This document shows positions 54,281 through 64,000 of a DNA stretch of 64,000 bases, in pieces (the first letter of the stretch is position 1; every line of letters begins with the position of its first letter). Location of the stretch: positions 62,001 to 126,000 of the forward strand of contig JABCPU010000043.1 in the NCBI GenBank assembly GCA_016800925.1, given 5' to 3'. The DNA comes from Suillus spraguei. Taxonomy: Eukaryota; Basidiomycota; Agaricomycetes; Boletales; Suillaceae. The notes below the pieces were generated by a model. The model made no database searches, was not told the DNA's origin, and saw only the letters and a list, made by a program, of their open reading frames with translations. A program made the translations under genes and the position numbers.

Positions 54281-54350
54281 GGTGGATGATAGGTTACGGT
54301 TCAATTTGCCGATTTGCCGCGACGTATTTTGAAGTCCGATCAATGTTTGT
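54281..54350 (+). repeat. Left member of an inverted repeat pair around the tRNA-like array
   Basis: GGATGATAGGTTACGGTTC, AATTTGCCG and TTTTGAAGTCCGATCAATGT match the reverse complement of 56175-56245 with a few differences. The intervening 1.8 kb contains the tRNA-like array. Confidence 0.6.
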
Positions 54351-54949
54351 TCTAGTCTTGAACTATTTGTTCAACGGTAGACCTCAAGATTTTGTGTCAC
54401 AAAAAGTCACAAGTGCGTCGATAATGGTCGGACTGGCGCCAATCCCCGACCCCGGAGCTCCGTGTCTTGAGCTGCATCGTGATGAATTCTGGCACGGCTT
54501 CAAAGGTTTGTGCATAAGACATAAGTATCTTAGACGCGGGCCACAATCTCGCTGTCAGTTCAGTTAGCAAAGGGAAGCAGCGTGAGCATGTTATTAATCA
54601 ATACACTTGTCCCACAGACAAAGAATTGTGAAGCTCAGAGCCTGCAGGCCTTGCGATTTGACTGAGAACCTATCAATGTACGAACCCCTTGAAGCTGCTC
54701 AGGAATACACCAAGAAACAACGAACGGAGGCTAAGTTTGAAGTTTGCAAGTCAGTTCATAGGCAGTGTAATGCCAAGGAAGCTTCACTGGCTACACGATC
54801 TACTGCAATGAAGGTAGTGAGAGGACTCAGAGGAGGGGGTTTATGCAGAGCACAATATAATTAGTGTTTCGAACATGCCCGAAGGCACGACTCGCCATGG
54901 AGTAAATATCAATGTTGCATCAACATTTTGCACAGGGGCTGAGACCAGT

Positions 54950-55690
54950 TAAGATGGACCTCTAAGGAAACCATCCATGAGTGAATGTCAAGGTGTGTTC
55001 CGATTTTAAAAAAATGCTGTCATCAGCAGGTTTTGAACCTACACAGGAAAGAGAAACAGATTTTGATTCCGTTGTGGTAACCATCAGGTTAACACTAGTT
55101 AGAATGAACTGCTAAAAAAGCCATCACGGGTGAATATCAAGGTGTGTTCTGATAGAAAAAACCTTGTCGTCCGCAGGTTTCGAACCTGCACAGTCGAAGA
55201 GAAACAGATTTTGATTCTGTCGTGGCAACCACCAGGCGACCACCAGCTACGGTGAACTTTGAAAGGAACCGTCCACGAGTGATCATCAAAGTGTGTTCTG
55301 ATAGAAAAAACCTCGTCATCGGCAGGTTTTGAACCCGCACAGTTTAAGATACACAGATTTGGATTCTGTTGTGGCAACCGCCTAGCTAAGACCAGTTACG
55401 ATGAACTTCTAAAGAAGCCATCCATGAGTGAATGTCAAGGTGTGTTTCAATAGAAAAAACCTTGTCGTCAGCAGGTTTTCAACTTGCACAGTCCAAGAGA
55501 AACAGATTTTGATTCTGTTGTGGCAACCACCTGACTAAGACCAGTTGCGGTGAACTTCTGAAGAAACCGTTCATGAATGAATGTCAAAGTGCGTTCTGTT
55601 GGGAAAAAACTGTAGTTCCGCAGGTTTCGAACCTGCGTAGTCCAAGAGAAACAGATTTCGATTCTGTTGTGGTACCCACACTAGCCAGGC
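54950..55690 (-). repeat. Tandem array of ~148-bp tRNA-Leu-like units (five units)
   Basis: Units begin near 55010, 55151, 55299, 55449 and 55600. On the minus strand each holds a tRNA-like body: ACAGA-ATCAAAA-TCTGT anticodon arm (CAA), a TCTC..GACTGT variable part, T-arm GCAGG-TTCGAAA-CCTGC (box B type), then a short acceptor-like tail and T5-T6, a Pol III terminator. D-arm/box A is weak. Between units lies a ~60-bp shared spacer (TGAATGTCAAGGTGTGTTC). Confidence 0.7.
55160..55260 (-). pseudogene. Best-preserved tRNA-Leu(CAA)-like unit
   Basis: Perfect five-pair anticodon and T stems, with U33 before CAA and a T-loop TTCGAAA. The acceptor stem pairs poorly (candidate GTGGTCG against GGACGAC) and the D-arm is truncated, so a functional leucine tRNA is unlikely; a tRNA-derived Pol III transcript is more plausible. 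Confidence 0.4.
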
Positions 55691-56427
55691 GACCAAATGT
55701 CAACTCCACGGTGACCCCATTATGATTGGAAACAAAACGCAGCACAATGCAGTCATGCAGAAAAGACGATAGCACGGAGAAATCTCGACTCATCGTTAAC
55801 ATAAATAACAGTAGGAATATCAGTGAAGGGTCCAATGACTTGATAACAACTAAAGGCACAGTCGACGATTAAGATCAACATACGCAGTGAGAAACACAAC
55901 ACCGACTACTGTCATAGCGGGAATGAAGCACTGCGCAGCCTGAGTGAGTCGCATACCTGGAGGGTAAGGGCTGCTCAGTGAGCTCAGGGAAGGAATCCGA
56001 AGGATAGATTCATTCGCCACTAATGTTGTGATATTAATAGTAATGCTCGCCGGCAGCTGTGGATCTACCTCAGTGAGCACGGCGCGCAGAGTCGTTGCAG
56101 ACTGGCGTAGAACTGGTTTGTGATTCATGTGACAGGACCATAGCGTGAATAGGTGCATACCAATAAAGTTCGAAACAAACATTGGTCGGACTTCAAAATA
56201 AGTTGCGGCAAATTGAACCGTAACCTATCGTCCATCATAATGAGGCAAGTCCTCGGACTCCGTGCGTAAGATGGATAATATATCTTCTATTCTATAATGA
56301 TCCGCTGCTACGACATTCCTGCAATCATTCTTGCAGGTTCTTGTAGTGCGTTCATTCGCGAGTGTATTGTCAAATCTCTCTGTGTTCACACTCAGCAATC
56401 ATATCAGCCGGGTAGGCATTACCTCCG
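55691..56427. other. No supported gene; contains right member of the inverted pair (56175-56245)
   Basis: A minus frame (55850-56182) ends in a hydrophobic stretch (FIPAMTVVGVVFLTAYVDLN) and starts inside the inverted repeat. It may be a remnant of a small membrane protein, but no family is recognised. Confidence 0.35.
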
Positions 56428-56429
56428 TC

Positions 56430-57205
56430 CACCACGTCATAGTGTTTTCAAGTTTGCAGCTCTTCCCGCTCACAGCATTCGTCGATCGCATTGAAGACTG
56501 AATAGCAGCCACTACAAACTTTGAGGGACACCATTAACTTCCTCTTCACACAAGACGTCGTTGAACGCTGGTACCTGTCTTCATCGCTCATTCTTTTCCC
56601 CTCTCAATATCTACGTCGACGAATTTAATGACAGACAAATTATCAGGCGATTTTCGCAAGTTTCGAAGCACACATGCCACTCACAACACAACAGATTCTT
56701 ACTTTAGTTTGGATAATCTGAAGGAAGCTGAATACGCTCCATCGGATGCGCCAGAACACACCCGACTACCTTGCAATGCCAACCCATCCTGGAGTGCCTC
56801 CCCATCGCCTGGATTCGAAACAAAACTGCATGTGCGCCATTCAACAAAATCTATCTATAGAAAAGGATTGGTCAGAAATGCGTGGGTGCGCGTAGTGGCT
56901 CTACATTGTTGTTTCATTGAAGTCCAACTCATCAATACATTTGAGAGCCACTGCATTCCCCGCATTAACTTTGCTTTCCATCCAAATCGTTCATAGTGGA
57001 CGGTAATAGAAGACAGTTTCACTTGCCGCCTGTGCATGCAACCACATTTAACAGGTGTCAAGGGTTAACGCTGGCGCGCACCATACTCGACCTTCGAACG
57101 GATCCTTCTGCTCATGGTCAATTGTGCACAGCTTTGTCGAGAGTGAGAATGCGAAGAGACACGCTGTGTCTACTTGCAGAGCGAGGCACAGGACAGTGCG
57201 AACAC
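56430..57205 (+). repeat. Left arm of a large inverted duplication (helicase 3' end)
   Basis: Inverted match to about 57290-58065 over nearly 0.8 kb, separated by an ~85-bp centre. Both arms carry the same helicase C-terminal fragment. Differences are mostly CG against TG or CA. Confidence 0.85.
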
Positions 57206-57262
57206 GGAGGCCACCCCTTCGGTCGGCTCCATGTAAACACGATGGTATGTACTACGCATTGA
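56628..57262 (+). pseudogene. Helitron/PIF1-like helicase C-terminal fragment
   Basis: Final domain of a PIF1-type helicase as found in Helitron Rep/helicase proteins: LVRNAWVRVVALHCCFIEVQ, ESHCIPRINFAFHPN, then after a frame change near 57000 HATTFNRCQGLTLARTILDL and HGQLCTALSRVRMRRDTLCL. The TFN.CQGLTL...DLR...HGQLYTALSRV block is helicase motif V/VI. Arg positions expected in VRVVALHRRFIEV are Trp or Cys here (CG to TG). Upstream parts of the protein are missing and the fragment runs into the palindrome centre. Not functional. Confidence 0.75.
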
Positions 57263-57289
57263 TTCTTATAATAGCAATTCAGAAAATAC

Positions 57290-58065
57290 AATGTTCGCAC
57301 TGTCCTGTGTCTCTTCACGTTCTCACTCTCGACAAAGCCGTGTACAATTGACTGTGACCAAAAAGTTCTGTTCGAAGGTTGAGTACAGTGCACGCCAGCG
57401 TTAACCCTTGACACCCGTTAAATGTAATGTGGTTGCATATGGAGGCCGCAAGGGAAACTGTCTTCAATTTACCATCCACAAAGAACGATTTGGATGGAAC
57501 GCAATGTTAGCGCGGGGAATGCAGTGGCTCTTGAATGTATAATGAGTCGGACTTCTATGAAACGACGATGTAGAGCCACTATGTGCATCCACGCATTTCC
57601 GACCAATCATTTTTTTATGGAGAGGTTTCGTCGAATGGCGCACACGCAGCTTTGTTTCAAATCCAGGCGATGAGGAGGCACTCCTGGATGGGTCAGCATT
57701 GCAAGGTAGTTGGGTATGTTCGGATTCCTTCAGGTTGTCTGAACCAAAGTAAGAAACTGTTTTATGTTGTGAGTGGCGTGTGTGCTTCATGTCTGTTTGC
57801 AAAACTTACGATAATCGCCTGATAATTTGTCTAGAATTGTGTCATTGAATTCGGAGGGGAAAGGAATGAACGATGAAGACAAGTATCAGCGTCCTAACGA
57901 CGTCTTGTGAAGAGAAAGTTAATGGTGTCCTCAAAGTTTGTAGTGGCTTCAAGATGTCATCGAGCAGTCTTCTCCAATGCGGTCGACGAATGCTGTGCAC
58001 GCAATTGCACAGCATGACTCTGTGAACGGGAAGAGCAACAGGAAGAGCCGCAAAAACACTATGAT
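57290..58065 (-). pseudogene. Inverted copy of the Helitron/PIF1-like helicase fragment
   Basis: Reads on the minus strand as the same tail (SHCIPRANIAFHPNRS and, nearer the centre, the HGQL.TALSRV region), with frameshifts. It retains CGTCGT where the left arm has TGTTGT, and CGACGA where the left arm has CAACAA. Confidence 0.7.
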
Positions 58066-58197
58066 GTGGTAGACACAATTGCGCCCGAGGCCGGCGGTAA
58101 CTCGTACTTTATACATGTAGACATATTAGAAGAACGGAGCATTTGATCCCGCAGAATCTTTTCGCGTCGTCGCCACTGTGCGCCCTCCAATCAAACC

Positions 58198-58880
58198 CTA
58201 CTTCAGCTCAGATACATTAAAAGAAGCTGACCAAGTGCCCCCTTCGAATGGGCTCCCGAACAAACACCTGCTTAGTTGGCGGTGGCCCATCACAGTGAAC
58301 GGGGTTGTGGTGAAACCGACACAGGAGTTAGAACCATCAAGCACAGTGCAGAAGCGCTGAATGAATGTGCAGTTATTAATAAAGTCATACCCTCGGCTAG
58401 TAGGCATGCCAATGTCGCTAATGATGAGATATGTGGCATTGTCATCACCACCGTAAAACTGGGAATTCAGAAAACAAGTCCAGATCTGTGCGTTAGGAAT
58501 GCGAATCACCCCTAATGCCCAAATCTGGACTCGTTATACTGTAGATAAAATGGTGAACAATGGGTGTGAGCGTTTGCAGAACTGACACGCGCCACCAATA
58601 TCGAAGTCCAAGTTCTGTAGGGCAATATACTGGTAAGAGGAAATAAGGAGAAGACCAGTCACCGATCCACAGTTGCAACCCGGTACCTGTCACAGGCATC
58701 TATCGAATGCTGATTAAACCATTATTACTCGCTGCGCTCCAAGTACATACCGGAGGCAATGAAAAGAAATGTAGTCCCAGTATCGACGATACTGGCAGTG
58801 GAGGATAAGATCGTCGTGGAGCCGCAGGTGATGCTCTGATGGATACCCCAATAGCCCGTTGAGGAGGCGGCGGTGATCGG
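58198..58880 (-). pseudogene. Pepsin-like aspartic protease (A1), C-terminal lobe fragment
   Basis: Second-lobe motifs in order on the minus strand: TGYWGIHQSITCGSTTILSS, SIVDTGTTFLFIAS (second catalytic Asp-Thr-Gly), after an intron DRYRVATVDR, a degenerate hydrophobic stretch, RIPNAQIWTCFLNSQFYGGD, YLIISDIG, GYDFINNCTFIQRFCTVLDG and VGFTTTPFT. Polyporopepsin-like secreted proteases have this ending. The first lobe with its DTG is absent upstream, and in-frame stops occur after VATVDR, so this is a remnant. Exons further upstream (58935-59110, Cys-rich CGSFNDYNTHGRRAD) do not belong to the family. Confidence 0.7.
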
Positions 58881-59994
58881 ACTGAAACAAAACAACTACT
58901 ATTAGTCTGGATTGATCTAGGAGCTGAGGCAGCTTACTTGGCAGTCACATGTTTTTTTCTCAATGTTGAACTGACAGGTTGCAGGGGAGCTGCTGACGCC
59001 AAGTGCTGCGGTGTATTCAAAAAAACTGCTTGGCACAGGAATGCTATCAGCACGTCTGCCATGCGTGTTGTAGTCATTAAAGCTGCCACACGTGCTGCAA
59101 GAGGTTGATAGTAAAATTAGAGAAGTTTAGCCTCCTGGAGAGGGAGGGTGATCGGGGATTGCGAACTTCAACAGGTGACTCCGTGATTGACAAAGCCAGG
59201 GGAATTGTCAACAACTTACAAGGATGAAGCGAGGAACATGAGTTACTGGAAAGTACTCAGTAGCCCATCATATACTGATCTTCTAGCGAACGCGATGACA
59301 ATGTTCGGCACTTTGCCACGTATAAAACGTCCTCCCTCGAAAAAGCAATGAGGTAGTTGCAATCTAAGTCATCACAAGTGCGAGGATTCGATTTCTGGGA
59401 AAATGTGGCAAGAGACGGTTTGCTTGTGGTCCTGGTAGGTGGCAGGAATTAAGAATTCGCCTGTTACCAATGGTTCAAATGTTCATTAACTTACCTCAGA
59501 TTCATATAGATGCTAGCCCATCATGAATACACCTCGGCGGACCGTCATTGCCAAGGTTGAAGCAAACATTGCTGAAGAGAGCGGTTGTCCACATTGCGAT
59601 CTTCCCCGCCTCCCAATGATTAGTGGGAGATGGTTGTCAAGACGCAAACGACACGTCGACTTGTAAAAAATATTCGCCCGTTATGGACGTTACGTTTTGA
59701 TGTAATACTCCCGGGAAAATCAACAACTGCTTCAAACTCGAGTATTCCATATTTTTATTATGATTATGCATAAGTTAATCATCCGGTTAAAAGCAACTCT
59801 AAACACTGTTATTATAGATTGGTCGAACAGATCCGTGCATCTTAAAGCCATGTAGCGATACACGTGGTAGGCGTTAAGAAATGTAATTGTTTTGGTGTAC
59901 AGGAACGACTATTCCAGGGGACACTATAACAGTACTAGTACAAGACAGCTTTGTGTCAAACGCAAGCCCTTTGCTAATGTCAAATAATAGCAAT
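58881..59994. other. Decayed exons, no complete gene
   Basis: Plausible splice fragments such as TCGSFNDYNTHGRRADSI (58935-59110) are seen, but no protein could be assembled and no family was recognised. Confidence 0.35.
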
Positions 59995-60799
59995 TCAAGC
60001 AAGTTCCCACTCTTCCCCGTTGTCCGTGAAGAAGAGCTTCCTAGTCTTGTCCCCTAATTGGTTCAAGAGAGGTCGCGCGGTGAATTTGTTCAAAAGGTCA
60101 CTAAACTTCAACCCCGACTTAGAATCAGGTGAAACTATGACTTGACCGCTTGCGGTGACGACGTTAATGGACAAATTGCTGGTGGTCAACGTGATAATGA
60201 TGTCATCAGAGCCAATGATGACGCTGCCTGCAGTGCCCTGGCTGTCGCGAGTAACAAAGAAACGAGTACGCTCGGTGAGCGAAAGATAGACTGAGTTATC
60301 CCCTTGGGCACAGTACCAGTACTCGTGAGGAGAGACTTTGGAGCGAATGAAGAACCTTTGGTAGGACCGCTATCAGCCAAGTGTGGACCATCCTACAATG
60401 AACTAACTCACGAGTTCCCACTGATGTGGTCCGTGAAATGATCACACGGCGGGATGATGCTCAGATCGCGACCGACTTGGTCGTTCATCAAGGTGAAAAA
60501 CACCTTGCCAATGAATTGGTTCGCAACCCCAGCCGTGGTGAGGGAGGTGGCAGAATTGGCCACGAGAATGTTGTGGGTGTAGAAGTGGGCGTTGACACGC
60601 TGAACGCTGCTCACGAAACTACCGACGGTGGAAGTGGAGACGGCACGCCACCACTCATCGGCAATTTCACGGCTAGCGAATGTAATCACGTATCGATAGG
60701 ACCAGTCGTCGGTGATCTCAATGGCGATTTAGCACGACGTCCCAAACATTGAGGAATGAATTTTGGGCATACCTGTTTTACATATGCGTAGAAAACCAT
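59995..60799 (-). CDS. Conserved basidiomycete protein of unknown function, three exons
   Basis: Exon 1 is only nine codons (60773-60799, MVFYAYVKQ), exon 2 60412-60716 and exon 3 59995-60355. The joins are precise: VKQ|ITDDWSYRYVITFASREI (acceptor after a CTAAAT branch-like site) and SGN-S|FFIRSKVSPHEYWYCAQG. Sequence features: ADEWWRAVSTS, FYTHNILV, QFIGKVFFTLMNDQVGRDLS, HFTDHISGNS, NSVYLSLTERTRFFVTRDSQ, VIIGSDDIIITL, KFSDLLNKFTARPLL. About 230 residues, with no signal peptide or membrane span. I recall similar unnamed basidiomycete proteins sharing W.(R/A)...S, FTL.ND..GR.LS and (S/T)GN.F(F/Y)IRSKVSP.EYW, but no function. No internal damage; it has the look of a live gene between two remnants. 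Confidence 0.75.
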
Positions 60800-61089
60800 G
60801 ATTGCACGTTCAATAGGACAGATGATTTGTGGGTTGTGTTTGAATTTAAATGAGTCACTGAACACTGTACATTATATAGGGAGAGCAAGTTATTTGGTTG
60901 GGTTGATCATAGGAGTTTGCACGAAGCGGAAGTTGGAAATTGCAACACGCTACCTCGTGATCAGCCCCGGGCTGATCGTATCACTACCTGGAACTTCCGT
61001 CGCAAAAGGAGCCGCTATCCAGTCTCATTTCCGCCTGCCAAAAGTGTTTGTTAACAAATCTAAATAATTTGTCTTTTACTTTCCAGCGA
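60800..61089. other. Upstream region of the 59995-60799 gene
   Basis: Contains ACATTATATAGGGA (60867), on the minus strand TCCCTATATAATGT, a TATA-like sequence about 75 bp before the ATG. Nothing else. Confidence 0.4.
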
Positions 61090-61610
61090 CTTACAGGACT
61101 TTTCCTTAGGCAAAATAATCCACTGGCAGAATAAAATATCTCGGAGCCTCAAAACATTACCAATAACGATGATATGTTAATCTAGAATTGAATACACTCA
61201 GTCAGTCCTTGATGGACGATACTATTGGAGCTAGTAAGGGCGCAACACGAGCGCGCAAAGGTACAGTGCAGTGTCTATGAGCGTACCGTCTCGGAATTGA
61301 GGGATGATAAAATTTCGTTGACAAAGGGGAAGGACTTGTTGGCTAGGCGCCAGGATGAGAGTGGAGGTATCGGAGACAGGCTAAATTTCATTACCGGGCA
61401 CGGACGATCGAACACGACGTATTGGGCACAGCTGAGTATCATATAAATAGATGCATTAGCAAATGGATGACTTTCCGTAGGCAAAATAATCCAGAATAGA
61501 ATATACCGGAGTCTCAAAAATATTACCAATACCGCTGATATGTTAATGTATACTGAAATAATCCCCCGTACGCTCATGCAATCAAATTTAGTCTGGTCCT
61601 TGATGGACGA
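61090..61610 (+). repeat. Direct duplication, ~365 bp apart
   Basis: AGGCAAAATAATCCA, GAATA(A)AATAT, TCTCAAAA..ATTACCAATA and CCTTGATGGACGATA occur at 61108-61222 and again at 61479-61610. The second copy runs into the Harbinger fragment; the first probably begins another, more decayed one. Confidence 0.65.
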
Positions 61611-61862
61611 TAACTTTGCAGTCCAGCAGCTGCTTCTCGACAAAGACGAGGCTGAACATTTCGATGACGATGAGAGACTTAGGGTGCTCGCTGCCGCTAT
61701 CATTGCTGGGAGTGAGGTATCACGACAAGAACGCATTGACACTCGGCACCCACATCGTTTGTACCTTTGCTGACCCCAACTACTTCCAAATCCTCGTATC
61801 AACACCCCATGGAAGGTGCTATACGATAGTCAACATGATAGAGCCTTCATCACTACAATGGG
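61576..61862 (+). pseudogene. PIF/Harbinger transposase N-terminal fragment
   Basis: Reads LMDDNFAVQQLLLDKDEAEH, DDDERLRVLAAAIIAGSEVS, RQERIDTRHPHRLYLC, TGA, PQLLPNPRINTPWKVLYDSQ and DRAFITTMG. The HP.RLYL.R.QLLPNPR..TPW..LY.S..DRAFITTMG string is typical of basidiomycete Harbinger-type transposases. The TGA at 61771-61773 stands where arginine is usual (CGA). The frame ends at TTMG, exactly where SDR-duplication sequence begins (CACATTCACGATTGAGTCC), so the rest was lost at the junction. Confidence 0.75.
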
Positions 61863-61903
61863 CACATTCACGATTGAGTCCAATATGTCCCTCAAAGTAA
61901 GTA

Positions 61904-62983
61904 CTACACGTCAGCTGTACTGCTAAAGTAGACGTTTTCCGACCATGATTCGTATTTATCTATAGTTTCAGTCAGACTCTTTGCCTTCTCTCTCCCCGAT
62001 GCGACCGCATTCCTGTGCAACGGAAATCTTAGCGGCGGGTCATCTAGGTGAGTAAGCTTCTCAATGACTACCACCGCCTTGTCAGTGTCTCCGTCAGCCA
62101 GACCTGAAGTCACAAATCGACGGAATTTAGAACCAGGTAGCTCTGGGTCTGCATACGCTGGATGTTGAGGAACAACTTGCATGTTGTCCTTGAAAATCGG
62201 CGTTCGGAATGGACCTGGTTCGATTATGGTAATCTATTTGACATTAGCTCGAGTTCCGTCTCAAGATAAAATTGACTGAACCTGTATGTTCCAAGCTGGA
62301 TCCAGTTCTTGTGCAAGACTCTCGCTGAATCCTTCCAATGCTGGAGATCCAGTTTGAGAAACCTTTATGGCCTTAGACAAAGACGCTTACCGTGTTTACT
62401 GTTGTCAAAGGTAGTTCTTGGTGAGCATTGAAATCACGCATGACCATGTTCACTCACGATGCAGAATAGTAGGACGCTCCAGCTCTTCCATGCAAACCAA
62501 CCAAAGAGGAAACCTGCAACAATCTTCCCCCGATAGGGTTGTTCATTTCCCTGAACATACGAATAGCCTCCCTTGTGACATTTGATGAGCCCCAAAAATT
62601 CACTTCGAAGATTTGACGAGCGTCTTGGTCGCTCAGAGACTCTGTCTCTCCGAAAATAGCGATACCCGCATTATTGAACACAACATCGACACGTCCGAAC
62701 ACCTCTTTGGCTTTTGCAAAGGCGGCAGCCACCTCCGAGGCTTTTACGACATCCGTCTGGACGATCAGCAATTGGGAAGACGGATACTGTTCGGCAAGAT
62801 CTGAAATGGCTTCTTTGCGGCGTAGAGTTGCGACCACCCTATTTCCGTTCTTCAAGAGGAGTTCAGTCATGGAGCGACCGAATCCTGACGACGACCCAGT
62901 AACTTGCAATGTTTTGTCAATTTTCGAAGCTCGATGTGAGCAAATATCGATAACTTACCTAGCCAGACCTTTAATTCTGCCAT
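61904..62983 (-). CDS. Short-chain dehydrogenase/reductase, copy 3
   Basis: Third paralogue with the same exon plan and 8-nt microexon (62391-62398). Start ATG at 62983 (MAELKVWL). Cofactor motif TGSSSGFG; NNAGIAIFGETESL; SASKHALEGF-type active site; GPFRTPIFKDNMQVVPQ; C-terminus YESWSENVYFSSTADV. It is 9 kb from copy 2, so the array was split by the material at 53272-61860 or arose by dispersed duplication. The 3' flank CACATTCACGATTGAGTCC is shared with copies 1 and 2. No stops are seen. Confidence 0.9.
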
Positions 62984-63050
62984 GATTTTGTTGTGGAGAT
63001 CGGATGCGATTTACAAGTGATGATTAGGGGTGGGTGATATCAGAGTTGGC

Positions 63051-63057
63051 TTTATAT
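63051..63057 (-). promoter_or_regulatory. TATA-like box of SDR copy 3
   Basis: ATATAAA on the minus strand, about 70 bp before the ATG at 62983, in the conserved block AGCCAACTCTGATATCA. Confidence 0.45.
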
Positions 63058-64000
63058 CTGTGGCATGATTACTCCGTTCAAAATTTGACGGGATCTTCGA
63101 CTAAGGCCACCTCAGTCAGCATTCTTCCTTCTCTTTGTGATGACCTTACTAATTGACGTCGATGCAGATGAGTAAATGGTTCGGATAATGGATAATGCCA
63201 CTTTGTAAGATGCAGTCGGGAACTCGGGTGAGAAGAAGCCGGATGAAGTTGCTCGTGTAATCAGTTCAAAATTTGTTCGCATATCCGTGCGCCAGCAGCG
63301 TGGCAGTTGGCTGGCAGTACTTTTTGACTCGAGCATAAATCGTCTGAATGATATACCAATTACGTATTTATGGCAGACATACCAATCGCCAATAGGCGTG
63401 CTCAATTCTTACGATGTCAAGCTCAAGACGTGTCAAGTTCCACCGTGCCTTAAGCCAAACAAAATAGTCGACTGGTGAGATCTTGAGACTTCATTTGGGC
63501 TGCCGAAGCCACCGAAGCGCTTGAGACACTGATGGACTTCAAAGTTTGAGTTTGAACATAGAAACTTCGCTGTAGTACACTGGCTGGTGCTAAGCTATCC
63601 AGCGCGGAACATAGTATATAACACTATTAATTCTTCACATGGTATCTATGGTGCTGTACAAAACATCAATGGTACTCAACAGAGGACTTATAATAATGCT
63701 CCGAGTCCGGGTCATGTTCCCAAAAAGTACAACAAACCATATACTGGTTACAACCACCAACACATGGCTGTTGCTCATGCCCAATATTTTCGGTTCGACT
63801 CACAGTAAAACATTTGTGAATAATTGCAGCGAGACTCAAAGCTCACTTTTGTAGGTTATGTTCTTACCGAGAGGGGTAGAACAAATTCAGCGGCTAATGT
63901 CACGGCTCCAGTTCATCGGTTGCTGACGTCATCGCGGCTGGATCCGTGGCGATGAGTGTAGTGGCTATACATTTCATCTGTGTTTGTACTAATCATCATC
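63058..64000. other. SDR copy 3 upstream duplication, then no supported gene
   Basis: 63100-63375 repeats the upstream flank of the other SDR copies (CAGTCAGCAT, GATGACCTTACTAATTGAC, GCCAGCAGCGTGGCAG, ACCAATTACGTATTTA). From about 63480 only short frames remain; an Asn/Tyr/His-rich plus frame (63587-63808) has no recognised family. Confidence 0.5.

Noticed and set aside
55140..55260. Plus-strand tRNA-Gln(TTG) reading of the repeat
   Set aside because: The T-arm TTCGAAA and poly-T terminator are in the correct order only on the minus strand; on the plus strand the arms are in the wrong order.
58935..59110. Cys-rich exon as the first lobe of the aspartic protease
   Set aside because: No DTG/DSG motif or flap Tyr; sequence does not resemble the family, so it was not joined to the C-terminal lobe.
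63587..63854. Asn/Tyr-rich frames near the right edge
   Set aside because: Two overlapping frames of similar length with no family match, promoter or splice support.

Overview
This window is from a filamentous basidiomycete, most likely an agaricomycete. The coding regions are cut by many short GT-AG introns of about 45 to 90 bp, and the recognisable families (Plavaka and Tnp2/CACTA transposases, DUF6532-like proteins, chromodomain Ty3/Gypsy elements, several unnamed agaricomycete-only families) are typical of that group. Only a few ordinary host genes are visible: the 3'-truncated ribosome-biogenesis gene NOP53 at the left edge, three paralogous short-chain dehydrogenases on the right, and an intact-looking unnamed three-exon gene at 59995-60799. 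Most of the rest is nested or decayed mobile DNA.

Layout. 1-1168: NOP53 (minus). 3201-20466: a Plavaka-type DNA transposon with a DUF6532-like companion gene, bounded by 31-bp inverted repeats. Its transposase gene is split by a 10.24-kb insertion (7417-17656) made of inverted terminal minisatellites, two tandem-repeat families, LTR-like pieces and a central 1.1-kb inverted-repeat element; deleting the insertion plus one 7-bp target duplication restores the reading frame across the junction. 21161-28886: a complete Ty3/Gypsy chromovirus-type retrotransposon with near-identical LTRs, a -1 frameshift site between gag and pol, one nonsense codon in pol, and a spliced gene on the opposite strand at its 3' end. 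29062-47346: an 18.3-kb CACTA-like element with ~700-bp terminal inverted repeats and a 3-bp AGA target duplication. It carries a Tnp2 transposase, an unnamed agaricomycete gene, and a nested cassette (about 33620-43124) with its own ~0.9-kb inverted arms rich in palindromic motifs and four further genes. A solo LTR has split the WD40-like gene in that cassette.

47350-64000: fragments of a membrane-protein gene, three SDR gene copies that arose by segmental duplication (one carrying an 856-bp hAT-like insertion in its upstream flank), a tandem array of tRNA-Leu-like units with Pol III-like terminators, a large inverted duplication of a Helitron/PIF1-like helicase 3' end, an aspartic-protease fragment, an unnamed three-exon gene and a Harbinger transposase fragment fused to the SDR duplication.

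A recurring theme is mutation: unrelated mobile genes repeatedly carry in-frame TGA where the family has arginine (CGA to TGA) or tryptophan (TGG to TGA), and the two arms of the helicase inverted duplication differ mainly at CpG sites. This looks like cytosine-methylation decay or a RIP-like process acting on repeats. I worked by reading only; exon boundaries were placed by eye from splice signals, and family names rest on recognition of motifs without any database search.
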